Assembly (NCBI GenBank): GCA_030650995.1
Contig: JAUSCY010000081.1
Coordinates: forward strand, 1-46,560
DNA length: 46,560 nt
Direction: 5' to 3'
DNA from: Sheuella sp.
GTDB lineage: Bacteria > Pseudomonadota > Gammaproteobacteria > Burkholderiales > Burkholderiaceae_B
Shown: piece by piece, positions 15,808-24,173 of the stretch
Layout of the letters: every line of letters starts with the position of its first letter
How positions within the stretch are numbered: the stretch's first letter is position 1
Position numbers and translations under genes: made by a program
Notes under the pieces: generated by a model
Seen by the model: only the letters and a program-made list of their open reading frames with translations
Told to the model about the DNA's origin: nothing
The model's database searches: none

Positions 15808-18498
15808 TCACTCTGCATCCACTGCCTTGGCAGCAACTTTTTTAGTTGCTTTTTTAACTGCGGTTTTAGCTGCAGTTTTCGTAACACGCTTAGTCGCAGT
15901 TTTCTTTACAGTTTTAGTGGCTGTCTTGGTTGCCGTTTTGGTTGCTGTCTTGGTTGCTTTTTTCGCTGCGGTTTTCGTGGCAGTTTTAGCCGCTGTTTTT
16001 ACAGCAGTTTTTGCAGCACCACGCGCGCCAGCCTTACCACCCGCTTTTTCAGGGCGCGCTTCGAATTCAAAACTGACTTTGCCATCCGTTGCGCGCGACA
16101 AAAAGGCCTTGAATTTACGATTAGTGCGACTGGAAACAAACCCTTCGAGCAAATCAGTTCGGCCAACCGTGAGTAACTTGATCATCTGCTCAGGACTGAC
16201 CTCTTGCTGCAAAATCACCTTGCCTGAACGGAAATCACAATTGCGATCTGGCCCGACTGATTTTTCGCAAATATAGCTCATGCCATGCTCGAACACGCGT
16301 GCGGCGCACTTCGGGCAGGCACCTAACGGCGTATGTCCTGAGAAATCAACCGGCTCGTTCGATTCTTCATCGCGCTGACCAAAATCAAACTCAAGTTTTG
16401 ATTCGGCATCGAGCTTCAAAATCGCTGCGAACGGGCGTCCCATTTTGCTGATAAAACCTTGCAGCGGACCGATATGTTTATCAATGATCAGCGTCTCGAC
16501 TTCAGCCGGCTCAAAAGTTCTACCACCAGGATGCTTGCCGATTGAAAAGTCGCATGCTGTGCAGGCGTAACGGCGATAGTTTTCTTTCACAACACCACCA
16601 CATTTAGGGCATGCGGCAGCGAGTGTGACATAGTCACCCGGCACGGTATCGCGGTCATATTCTTTGGCGCGCTTGACAATGACTTGCGTCATTTGCGCGA
16701 TTTCGCGCATGAACGCCTCGCGCTCCAGAGCACCCTGTTCAATCTGCTTGAGTTTGTGTTCCCACTCACCCGTCAGCTCAGGCGAGGTGAGCTCTTTGAC
16801 GTCCAGACCATTGAGCAAAGTCATCAACTGACGGGCTTTAGCCGTCGGCACCAGATCACGGCCCTCGCGTCGCAGATAACTTTCATTGATCAGGCCTTCT
16901 ATGATCGATGCGCGCGTCGCAGGTGTACCAAGTCCATTGGCAGACATTGCTTCGCGTAGCTCTTCGTCATCGACTAGCTTACCTGCTCCTTCCATCGCCG
17001 ACAGTAAGGTACCTTCGTTATACCGGGCAGGTGGGCGCGTGGCCAGGCCAACACTTTCGACCACTTCAGTACGAACAGACTCGTTTTCTGCGACGGCAAC
17101 CAGCGTTGCATCTTCGCCCTGAGCTTCACGACCGTAAACAGCCATCCAGCCCGGCGAAACCAGCACCTTTCCTTCCGTCTTGAAATGATGTGACTGCACC
17201 TTTGTAATACGGGTCGTCATACGGAATTCTGCTGCAGGGAAAAACACTGCTAAAAAGCGTTTAACGATCAGATCATAGAGCTTGGCCTCTGCCTCACTCA
17301 ACTCTTTAGGAATCTGCAATGTCGGAATGATTGCAAAGTGATCGGAAACTTTTTTGTTATCAAAAATCCGCTTGCTGGGTTTGACCCAGGCATTTTTGGT
17401 AATCGTTGCCGCGTGGGGTGCGAGCGACCTAGCTACGCCCTGGCCCTCGGCGATGCCTGCCACGGTATCTTTAACGGTGTTGATATAGTCTTCTGGCAGA
17501 TAGCGCGAATCTGTTCTTGGGTAAGTGAGTGCTTTATGACGCTCGTACAAACTTTGCGCCAGCGACAGTGTGGTCTTGGCTGAAAAACCAAACCTGCCGT
17601 TCGCCTCACGCTGCAAGGATGTCAGATCATAGAGCTGAGGGGAGGTTTCTGTTTTTGGCTTAGCTTCCTCAGACACAGTACCAGGCTGATCGCGGCATGC
17701 GGCAACAACGCTCTTGGCTGCAGCCTCGATCCACAAGCGTGACTCTTTCTGCTCGGGATCAGTGGGGCTTTTGCTGAATGTCGGATCAAACCACCGTCCT
17801 TCATAGAGGCCCGCTGCAGCAACAAACGTTGCGCGGACTTCCCAATAGTCGCGAGGCTCAAACTTGCGGATTTTTTCTTCGCGCTCAGCCACAATGGTCA
17901 GTGTCGGCGTCTGTACTCGACCAACAGGTGTTTTAAAGAACCCGCCATCCTTGCTATTGAATGCTGTCATGGCACGCGTGCCATTGATACCAACCAGCCA
18001 GTCAGCCTCGGCACGTGAGCGTGCTGCCGCCTCGAGCGGCTTCATCAGCTCGTCCGAGCGCAGATTTTTAAACGCCTCGCGAATCGCATCCTGCGTCATC
18101 GACTGCAGCCACAACCTCTGCACTGGTTTATTCTGTCCTGCATACTGCTGAATGTAGCGAAAGATCAGCTCACCCTCTCGGCCCGCGTCACATGCATTAA
18201 TCAGGGCGCTGACGTCTTTACGCTTAATCAGCTTGACCAGCATCTTCAGGCGCTCACCCGCTTTTTTATCCGAGGGATTAATCTCGAACTGCGGCGGGAT
18301 CACCGGCAAATGTGCAAAGCTCCACTTACCCTTCACAGGATCGTTGGGAGCTATCAGACTCAATAGGTGGCCAACACTTGAAGACAGCACATAGTGCTCG
18401 CTCTCAAAGTAGTCACCCTCGCGCGTAAAACCACCGAGCGCACGCGAAATATCGAGTGCAACGGAAGGTTTCTCAGCAATGATCAAAGTTTTAGTCAT
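15808..18498 (-). CDS. topB: DNA topoisomerase III with histone H1-like lysine-rich tail
   Basis: A type IA topoisomerase that passes single strands through a nick to decatenate or relax DNA. The start at 18498 gives MTKTLIIAEKPSVA, the TOPRIM start with E9; the second acidic motif is DAGREGEL (residues 104-111). The catalytic tyrosine is Y326 in TYPRTDSRYLPEDY. Two C-terminal zinc-binding or degenerate repeats follow (CPKCGGVVKENYRRYACTAC and CPKCAARVFEHGMSYICE). The final ~75 residues are a repeated Ala/Lys/Thr sequence (AAKTATK-type units) resembling bacterial histone H1-like proteins, presumably adding DNA affinity. At 896 residues it is longer than E. coli TopB (653), because of the extra C-terminal domains. 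panB and the SET gene follow on the same strand. Confidence 0.95.
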   Translation of the reverse strand: MTKTLIIAEKPSVALDISRALGGFTREGDYFESEHYVLSSSVGHLLSLIAPNDPVKGKWSFAHLPVIPPQFEINPSDKKAGERLKMLVKLIKRKDVSALINACDAGREGELIFRYIQQYAGQNKPVQRLWLQSMTQDAIREAFKNLRSDELMKPLEAAARSRAEADWLVGINGTRAMTAFNSKDGGFFKTPVGRVQTPTLTIVAEREEKIRKFEPRDYWEVRATFVAAAGLYEGRWFDPTFSKSPTDPEQKESRLWIEAAAKSVVAACRDQPGTVSEEAKPKTETSPQLYDLTSLQREANGRFGFSAKTTLSLAQSLYERHKALTYPRTDSRYLPEDYINTVKDTVAGIAEGQGVARSLAPHAATITKNAWVKPSKRIFDNKKVSDHFAIIPTLQIPKELSEAEAKLYDLIVKRFLAVFFPAAEFRMTTRITKVQSHHFKTEGKVLVSPGWMAVYGREAQGEDATLVAVAENESVRTEVVESVGLATRPPARYNEGTLLSAMEGAGKLVDDEELREAMSANGLGTPATRASIIEGLINESYLRREGRDLVPTAKARQLMTLLNGLDVKELTSPELTGEWEHKLKQIEQGALEREAFMREIAQMTQVIVKRAKEYDRDTVPGDYVTLAAACPKCGGVVKENYRRYACTACDFSIGKHPGGRTFEPAEVETLIIDKHIGPLQGFISKMGRPFAAILKLDAESKLEFDFGQRDEESNEPVDFSGHTPLGACPKCAARVFEHGMSYICEKSVGPDRNCDFRSGKVILQQEVSPEQMIKLLTVGRTDLLEGFVSSRTNRKFKAFLSRATDGKVSFEFEARPEKAGGKAGARGAAKTAVKTAAKTATKTAAKKATKTATKTATKTATKTVKKTATKRVTKTAAKTAVKKATKKVAAKAVDAE
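15834..16020 (-). repeat. degenerate 12-bp tandem repeats coding the TopB lysine-rich tail
   Basis: This stretch consists of imperfect 12-bp (sometimes 15-bp) units that encode four- or five-residue units such as TATK, TAAK and TAVK. The middle part has nearly identical adjacent copies. Such coding tandem repeats are prone to length change by slippage, so tail length may vary between strains. Read on the other strand it mimics a Val/Ala/Leu membrane protein, which is an artefact. Confidence 0.75.
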
Positions 18499-18579
18499 TC
18501 TTATCCAGAGACGGCTTAATCCGAAATTTGCCAACCAGACGCATATTGTCGGAAGTGCATAGCGCGGATCATAAAAGCA

Positions 18580-19479
18580 CTAATTGATGCCGTGCAAGTT
18601 AGCACGACTCAGGCGTTGCACCCAAACGGGGGTCGCCTGAGCCCAAAAATCTTCGATATTTGACACTTTTAGACGTTCAAACCCTAATAATTGCCAGGAT
18701 CTCTGCAAAACTGCCAGCGGTTGGGTCAGATCCAGTGCCGTCGCGTTATTTTGTTTAGAGAGTTTCAGACCAGATTCATCCACGACCAGCGGGACATGCA
18801 AAACCCTTGGCGCAGAGAATCCGAGCATCTTTGCCAGTTGTTGCTGACGTGCTGTGCTACTGAGCAAATCCTCGCCCCGCACGATATCGGTTACGCCCTG
18901 CGCAGCATCATCGACCACTACGGCTAATTGATATGCCCAGATGCCATCGGCTCGTCTGATGATGAAATCCCCGACAGTATGGGCCACATTCTGCTCCATG
19001 GCGCCCAGCCAGCGGTCTTCGAAGCGCACCACACCCTCAGGCACCCTGAGTCGCCAGGAAAGGCCCTGGCGGCCCTCTGGAAGGCCGTGGCGGCAGGTGC
19101 CCGGGTAGGGTCGCTCTCCATCTGCAGACTCGCCTTGCAATCTCAGCACCGAATCTACGATTTCCCGTCGGGTGCAGCCGCAGGGATAAACGAGATTTAA
19201 CGACAGTAGAGTATCAAATGTCGTCTGATAGGCATCTAATCGGCTAGATTGGTGCAAAATCTCACCATCCCACTTCATGCCAAGAGCAACTAACTGTTGC
19301 AAAATGCTGTGAGTCGCCCCTTGAACCACGCGTAGTGAATCAAGATCTTCGATTCTGACCAGCCACTGCCCCCCATGCGCACGGGCATCCACATAACTGG
19401 CAACCGCAGCGACAGCAGACCCAAGATGCAGGGGTCCGCTAGGACTGGGTGCAAAGCGACCTGTGTAAGGCAGCAACAC
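18580..19479 (-). CDS. gluQ: glutamyl-Q tRNA(Asp) synthetase
   Basis: GluQ (YadB) attaches glutamate to the queuosine base at position 34 of tRNA-Asp; it is a paralogue of the GluRS catalytic domain without the anticodon-binding domain. The 299-residue length fits. The ATP-binding HIGH-type motif is [16 protein letters not shown] near residue 10, followed by VRIEDLD. A zinc site of CGC (PCGCTRRE) and C in PGTCRHG is present, and the KMSKS counterpart is LKLSKQN near residue 240. The start codon is GTG at 19477-19479, 6 bp after the smg stop codon, so it is probably co-transcribed with smg. Proteins ending near residue 300 without an anticodon domain rule out a full GluRS. Confidence 0.95.
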   Translation of the reverse strand: MLLPYTGRFAPSPSGPLHLGSAVAAVASYVDARAHGGQWLVRIEDLDSLRVVQGATHSILQQLVALGMKWDGEILHQSSRLDAYQTTFDTLLSLNLVYPCGCTRREIVDSVLRLQGESADGERPYPGTCRHGLPEGRQGLSWRLRVPEGVVRFEDRWLGAMEQNVAHTVGDFIIRRADGIWAYQLAVVVDDAAQGVTDIVRGEDLLSSTARQQQLAKMLGFSAPRVLHVPLVVDESGLKLSKQNNATALDLTQPLAVLQRSWQLLGFERLKVSNIEDFWAQATPVWVQRLSRANLHGIN

Positions 19480-19485
19480 GGACGA

Positions 19486-19944
19486 TTAATGCAAGAGACG
19501 GTCTTGGTCGTCGCGCAACAATTCTTCGAGTATCAGGTGGTCAACTTCAGACTCCTGACTCCAAAGCACCATCAAGGCGATGATCTTGATCTTTTGCAAT
19601 GACATGGGCGAGTCTGCGGTGGCCATGGCGCGATCAATCACAATTTCTCTTAAGGCTGGCGATAAAGCGCCAGTCGCCTCGAGAAAAGTAATAAACCCGA
19701 TCGGACCTGCGCCCAGAAATTGCTGTTCGCTGTCAGCGTAGACACGCGTACCGCTTCCAGGCGATCTGGACAGACCGACACACTGCTCGGTCGTCTCGGC
19801 TAATCCGACCAGCCAGCCAAGGGCCTCGTCGATATCTGTGTGTTCAAAGCCTGCCGCAGCAAGGCGTTTGGCCAAAACGTCTGCTGTAGGGCAGGCGCCT
19901 GGGGTGTAGTAGTTCTCGAACAGGTAAACCAGAATGTCAAACAT
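19486..19944 (-). CDS. smg: Smg protein (DUF494)
   Basis: A 152-residue protein starting MFDILVYLFENYY, the signature of the Smg/DUF494 family. WLVGLAETTEQ and a C-terminal ALMVLWSQESEVDHLILEEL are also family-typical. The start at 19944 is supported by an AGGAG ribosome-binding site upstream (revealed on the minus strand near 19952-19958); an extension to 19983 adds 13 atypical residues. Smg normally lies next to dprA and a topoisomerase gene in proteobacteria. Here gluQ sits between smg and topB, and dprA is missing upstream. Its molecular function is unclear. Confidence 0.93.
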   Translation of the reverse strand: MFDILVYLFENYYTPGACPTADVLAKRLAAAGFEHTDIDEALGWLVGLAETTEQCVGLSRSPGSGTRVYADSEQQFLGAGPIGFITFLEATGALSPALREIVIDRAMATADSPMSLQKIKIIALMVLWSQESEVDHLILEELLRDDQDRLLH

Positions 19945-20170
19945 ACGAGACAGGCTCCTGTTAAAAAATCGGGCGGATTTCACCCTCTGTGGTTTTTACT
20001 CTACGCTCAAAAAGTCTCATCGACAATGATTTGCGAAAAATTTATTTTGCGCCTGCTTCTCGCCGTAGTATTTGTGCAATCTCGGGCAATCACTTCTTAC
20101 CTTGGCTCGTCCTTTACGTTGACGGTATGATGAACCGATATCATCTATAAGAGCCCGGAGACTGCCCGCA

Positions 20171-21229
20171 ATGAACCCTCAAGAACAAGCCTTGCATTAC
20201 CCGCACGGCGACACCATGCCCGAACCAGGGAGTACTCTGGAGCTTGCTAGTGGCGTACGGTGGATCAGAATGCCACTGCCATTCGCGCTAGACCACATTA
20301 ACCTGTGGCTACTACGCGACAAAATCGATGGCCGTGACGGCTGGACTATCGTCGATTGCGGCATTTGCCGTGACGAAGTCAAAACGCTGTGGGAAAAGGT
20401 CTTTGAAACACAACTCGAGGGTCTGCCTGTTCTGCGCGTGATTGTCACGCATATGCATCCAGATCACGTCGGTTTGGCCCACTGGCTCTGTGAGCGCTGG
20501 AACGTGCCGCTACAAATGAGCATGACCGACTACATGGTCGCCAAATTATGGTCAAGCCGCACCGATGGTGGAGCCACGGGCGGCGAAGCGACTGTGCAGC
20601 ATTTCATGCGCCATGGGCTGGTTGATCTGGAATCGCAGGAAAAAATTCGGGCCCGGGCCGCTTACTACTCTGGTCTCGTGCCCTCCATGCCGAACTCCTT
20701 TATCCGCATCATGGATGGCAGCCGCATCCGCATCAACGGACATGACTGGCTGGCAATCGCCGGATATGGACATGCGCCCGAACACATGTCGTTATTTTGT
20801 GCGGATAAGAATGTCCTGATTTCGGGCGATATGGTCTTGCCTCGCATTTCGACAAACATCAGCGTCTTCGACTATGAGCCAATGGGCAATCCCCTGCCAG
20901 CCTATCTGAACTCACTTGACGCCTTCTCGCCTCTACCCGAAGACACGCTGGTGCTGCCCTCGCACGGACGTCCTTTCACTGGTCTGCACGAACGCATCGC
21001 GCAGCAACACGAACACCATGCTGACCGATTGCAGGAAGTCCTGGATGTCTGTGTGACGCCACAATCTACAACCGATATCTTGCCTGTACTGTTCAAGCGA
21101 AAACTTGATCTGCACCAGACGACTTTTGCTATGGGCGAGGCGATTGCTCATCTCCATGCCTTGTATTTCGATGGCAAACTCTCGCGTGAAGTCTGTGCCG
21201 ACGGCATCATCCGTTTTACAAAAATTTAA
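20171..21229 (+). CDS. MBL-fold metallo-hydrolase
   Basis: A 352-residue metallo-beta-lactamase-fold hydrolase, predicted to bind two metals. The metal-binding motif THMHPDH (HxHxDH) is near residue 93; further ligands are the His in GYGHAPEHMS, the Asp in LISGDMVLP and the His in LPSHGRPF. A helical C-terminal portion from about residue 270 resembles the small winged-helix domain found in this hydrolase group. Substrate specificity cannot be read; glyoxalase-II-like thioesters, lactones or phosphodiesters are all possible. The metC-like gene starts 9 bp downstream, so they are likely co-transcribed. No signal peptide is seen. Confidence 0.85.
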   Translation: MNPQEQALHYPHGDTMPEPGSTLELASGVRWIRMPLPFALDHINLWLLRDKIDGRDGWTIVDCGICRDEVKTLWEKVFETQLEGLPVLRVIVTHMHPDHVGLAHWLCERWNVPLQMSMTDYMVAKLWSSRTDGGATGGEATVQHFMRHGLVDLESQEKIRARAAYYSGLVPSMPNSFIRIMDGSRIRINGHDWLAIAGYGHAPEHMSLFCADKNVLISGDMVLPRISTNISVFDYEPMGNPLPAYLNSLDAFSPLPEDTLVLPSHGRPFTGLHERIAQQHEHHADRLQEVLDVCVTPQSTTDILPVLFKRKLDLHQTTFAMGEAIAHLHALYFDGKLSREVCADGIIRFTKI

Positions 21230-21238
21230 GGCCTTGTC

Positions 21239-22426
21239 ATGACAACTCATCATCTCGACACTGATCTGCTACACATTGGTAGTGCCCCCTTTGATCCCGT
21301 TACAGGCACTGCGCCTGTGAGTCTGCCTTCGATGCGCACCAGCACCGTCAGATTCGAAAACCTGGAGGCCCTGGAAAGCGCCTTTGCCAAGCGTATGGCC
21401 GGTGAGCGCGCCATTACCTATGGTCGCTCCGGCATGGATACACACCGCGCGCTCGAACAAGTATTTATGCAACTCGAAGGGGGCACCTATTGCGTACTCG
21501 CCCCCTCGGGGATGGCGGCGATTAATATCGCATTTCTTGGGCTGTTAAAAACAGGTGATCACGTTTTGGTTGCTGATTGTGTGTATGGACCCGTACGCAA
21601 CCTGGATCGTGCCTTGCTTCAGGGTCTGGGCATTTCTGTCACTTACTTTGCTGCAGGTCACGACGATGTGGCTGCACTGATTCAGCCTAATACAAAAGTT
21701 ATCTACGTCGAGTCGCCTGGCTCTCTGCTGTTTGAAATGCTGGACATGACTACACTGGCAGCAACAGCAAAAGATAACAATCTGATTCTTGTTACAGACA
21801 ACACCTGGGGTTCTGGCTATATCTATCGTCCTCTGGCGCTCGGTGCCGACGTTTCTGTTGTAGCAGGCACAAAGTATGTAGCGGGCCATTCCGATGTCAT
21901 GTTGGGCGCAGTAATCGTTAAAGACGAAAAACTCGCTGCCCGTATTCACTCCGCCCAATATGCGATGGGCAACGCTTTAAGCGCAGATGATGCCTGGTTA
22001 GCGCTGCGTGGCGTGAAAACAATGGCCGTAAGGATGCCGCAGCATGCGCGTAACGCTATCGAAGTCTGCAAGTTTTTTGATACCCGCAAAGAAGTTGCCC
22101 GGATTTTCCATCCGGCCTGGCACAAGGATGCAGGACACGCGCTCTGGCAACGCGACTGTACCGGCTCAAACGGCATGCTTTCGATTGAACTGAACTGCTC
22201 TCCCGTTGCAGCCAAAAAGTTTGTCAACGCTCTCACACTGTTTGGAATCGGATTTTCCTGGGGAGGATTCGAAAGTCTCGTGCAATGGGTTGATCCCGGA
22301 GCACTCACTTCCCACGCCTATTGGACGGGCGATGGTCACGCGCTCATTCGCTTGCATATCGGCCTGGAGTCCACCCTGGATCTCATCGCAGATCTCGCAC
22401 AAGCGCTCGACAACATTCACGCTTAA
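21239..22426 (+). CDS. metC: cystathionine beta-lyase-type PLP enzyme
   Basis: A 395-residue Cys/Met-metabolism pyridoxal-phosphate enzyme. Motifs: TYGRSGMDTHRALEQ (substrate/PLP phosphate region), GTYCVLAPSGMAAINIAFLG, VTDNTWGSGYIYRPLALGAD with the PLP-ring Asp, and VVAGTKYVAGHSDVMLG with the Schiff-base Lys. The C-terminal GIGFSWGGFESLVQW block matches bacterial cystathionine beta-lyases, which cleave cystathionine to homocysteine, pyruvate and ammonia on the way to methionine. Cystathionine gamma-lyase or other members of the family are less likely alternatives. It follows the MBL-hydrolase gene by 9 bp with AAGG upstream of the ATG. Confidence 0.88.
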   Translation: MTTHHLDTDLLHIGSAPFDPVTGTAPVSLPSMRTSTVRFENLEALESAFAKRMAGERAITYGRSGMDTHRALEQVFMQLEGGTYCVLAPSGMAAINIAFLGLLKTGDHVLVADCVYGPVRNLDRALLQGLGISVTYFAAGHDDVAALIQPNTKVIYVESPGSLLFEMLDMTTLAATAKDNNLILVTDNTWGSGYIYRPLALGADVSVVAGTKYVAGHSDVMLGAVIVKDEKLAARIHSAQYAMGNALSADDAWLALRGVKTMAVRMPQHARNAIEVCKFFDTRKEVARIFHPAWHKDAGHALWQRDCTGSNGMLSIELNCSPVAAKKFVNALTLFGIGFSWGGFESLVQWVDPGALTSHAYWTGDGHALIRLHIGLESTLDLIADLAQALDNIHA

Positions 22427-22466
22427 ACGCAATACTCACCCAATCAATCAAAGTAGGGACTTTAAA

Positions 22467-22769
22467 ATGTCAGCAGCTAAAGGTTATGTTTTTGTAGAGC
22501 TCGTTGTTCGCGACCCCGAGAATTTCAAAGAACACTATCAGCCACGCTCTACCGCAGCAGTTGCCAAGTTCGGTGGAAAATTCCTGATGCGGGGGGGCAG
22601 CGCCTCAATCAAGGCAGGTCCTTCGGATGATCGTCGCCGCGTACTGATCGAATTTGAAAGCTATCCCCAGGCACTTGCTTTTTGGGATTCGGCAGAACAA
22701 CAGGAAGCAAAAACTTATCGCGACCAATACGCGCATACGATTACGTTCTACATAATGGAGGGTGCGTAA
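22467..22769 (+). CDS. DUF1330 domain protein
   Basis: A 100-residue protein of the DUF1330 family, a ferredoxin-like alpha+beta barrel. GYVFVELVVRDPENFKEHYQ at the start, KFGGKFLMRGG in the middle, and RRVLIEFESYPQALAFWDS are family-typical blocks. The ATG at 22467 has a good ribosome-binding site (GTAGGGA at about 22453-22459). Function is not established; some relatives are linked to dimeric barrel enzymes. It lies 40 bp after the metC-like gene and may share its transcript. Confidence 0.88.
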   Translation: MSAAKGYVFVELVVRDPENFKEHYQPRSTAAVAKFGGKFLMRGGSASIKAGPSDDRRRVLIEFESYPQALAFWDSAEQQEAKTYRDQYAHTITFYIMEGA

Positions 22770-22780
22770 CCTGAAACTAA

Positions 22781-23419
22781 TTATTTACCACGCACCTGTT
22801 TGATCAGCCCGGCGGCAACATCGATGGTTTCCTGATAACCACCAGCCTCGGAGGGCGAGGTGAGAAAACGTCCGCCTACGGCCAGGGAAGGAGTGCCCTG
22901 CACGTTATAGGACTTAGTCAATTGATCGCCACGCTGCGCTTTCGATGTTACGCCAAACGAGTCGTAGACACTTTCGAACTTAGCGCGATCAACGCCCTGT
23001 GCGCTCACCCAGGCAATAATTTCCACCTTCGAAAAAAGTTTCTTTTTCTCTTCGTGAATGGCTACAAATACCTTGGGATGCAAGTCCATCCGATTCATGG
23101 CTTCGAGCGTATAAAACAGAAGCTGCATCGGTTTCATACTTGCATTGAAGGCTACTGGCACGGGTTTGACAATCACATCAGACGGCAGGGTCTTGACCCA
23201 TTTTTCCATCAAAGGCTCAAGTACCGCGCAATGCGAGCACGCATAAGAAAAAAACTCCAGCACCTCAATCTTACCTGGCTCTGTTGGCTGGGCGGGATTA
23301 ATTTCAACATACTTGGCTTTGCCTGCCGGTGCACCTTGCGCAAATCCTGATGGTGAAAAGAACACCGCAGCTGCAGCGATAACAGCACCTAACATACGTG
23401 ACATCGATAAAAAACTCAT
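22781..23419 (-). CDS. dsbA: thiol:disulfide interchange protein DsbA
   Basis: A periplasmic oxidant that introduces disulfides into secreted proteins. The 212-residue precursor has a signal peptide (hydrophobic core at residues 9-22, probable cleavage after GFA-Q). The thioredoxin-fold active site is C61-S-H-C64 in EFFSYACSHC, and the cis-proline is P177 in QGTPS. Most DsbA proteins have CPHC; the Pro-to-Ser change in the dipeptide that tunes redox potential is unusual. An alternative start is the Met at residue 6. It converges on the DUF1330 gene and is the last of a minus-strand run with the SPOR-domain protein and argS. Confidence 0.92.
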   Translation of the reverse strand: MSFLSMSRMLGAVIAAAAVFFSPSGFAQGAPAGKAKYVEINPAQPTEPGKIEVLEFFSYACSHCAVLEPLMEKWVKTLPSDVIVKPVPVAFNASMKPMQLLFYTLEAMNRMDLHPKVFVAIHEEKKKLFSKVEIIAWVSAQGVDRAKFESVYDSFGVTSKAQRGDQLTKSYNVQGTPSLAVGGRFLTSPSEAGGYQETIDVAAGLIKQVRGK

Positions 23420-23483
23420 GCGTGTTCTACCTGTAAAAAAATGAAACTACTCTGCCGGACAACAGCAGCACATTGCCTTAAAT

Positions 23484-24164
23484 TTATTGACGTACCACTG
23501 TCGTCGGGAGCTTCTCTTCGCCAAGGCGTGCACGTGTTTTATTCATATCATCAATGCGGACATAAGGCCCGACACGCACACGATTGAACTGCACACCATT
23601 GACCTCGGCACGCTGAATCTCGACCGGCAACCCCATCAGAATAATTCTTGCACGCAACGTTTCTGCATCCCCTAGCACCTTGAATGAACCTACCTGTAAA
23701 TAATAGGTCCCACCCGCCGAGGATTGATTCGCCCCTCCAGAACCCGCTGTCGGCTGAGACTCGGTGCGCGCCTCAGGTTTTGGAGCAATGGCTTTAGGTG
23801 CTGCGGGAGGCATCGCCGCAGGCGTGCCAGTTGGTTTGAGTGTTGCAATCAGTGCACCCAGATCATCCGGTGCAGCAGATTTAGGCGGAACAGCAACCTG
23901 ACCACCTGCCCCATATGCAGCAGCGTTTGGATCGACAGGCGTGCCTTCCACCGCATTGCGTCCACCGAGCCCGGCATTCGGGTCAGGCGCTGTACGCGGA
24001 TCAACTGGTTTAGACGCATCAGGCGAGCGGCTTGCCTTGTCTAAAAAAGGTGACGGGGCCTTCACAACATAATAGGCCACCGCGGCCGCAACCATCAGTC
24101 CGATCAACAGACCTGCCAGAATACCGTAGAGCGTACTGCCGCCAGAGGACTTATGTTTGGCCAT
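23484..24164 (-). CDS. SPOR-domain cell-division-type protein
   Basis: A 226-residue bitopic inner-membrane protein. A short basic cytosolic start is followed by a membrane segment at about residues 13-32 (YGILAGLLIGLMVAAAVAYY), then a long Pro/Ala/Gly-rich linker and a C-terminal SPOR domain (from about residue 150: YYLQVGSFKVLGDAETLRAR, VQFNRVRVGPYV). SPOR domains bind septal peptidoglycan lacking stem peptides. The layout matches FtsN-like proteins of betaproteobacteria. It starts 9 bp after argS, a common pairing in this group. Confidence 0.9.
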   Translation of the reverse strand: MAKHKSSGGSTLYGILAGLLIGLMVAAAVAYYVVKAPSPFLDKASRSPDASKPVDPRTAPDPNAGLGGRNAVEGTPVDPNAAAYGAGGQVAVPPKSAAPDDLGALIATLKPTGTPAAMPPAAPKAIAPKPEARTESQPTAGSGGANQSSAGGTYYLQVGSFKVLGDAETLRARIILMGLPVEIQRAEVNGVQFNRVRVGPYVRIDDMNKTRARLGEEKLPTTVVRQ

Positions 24165-24173
24165 GTCGATTCC

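Noticed and set aside
15749-16276. Plus-strand frame encoding a Val/Ala/Leu-rich, membrane-like repetitive protein
   Set aside because: It is the antisense of the lysine/alanine repeat tail of TopB; the hydrophobicity is a by-product of AAG/GCT codons read backwards, and there is no independent start signal.
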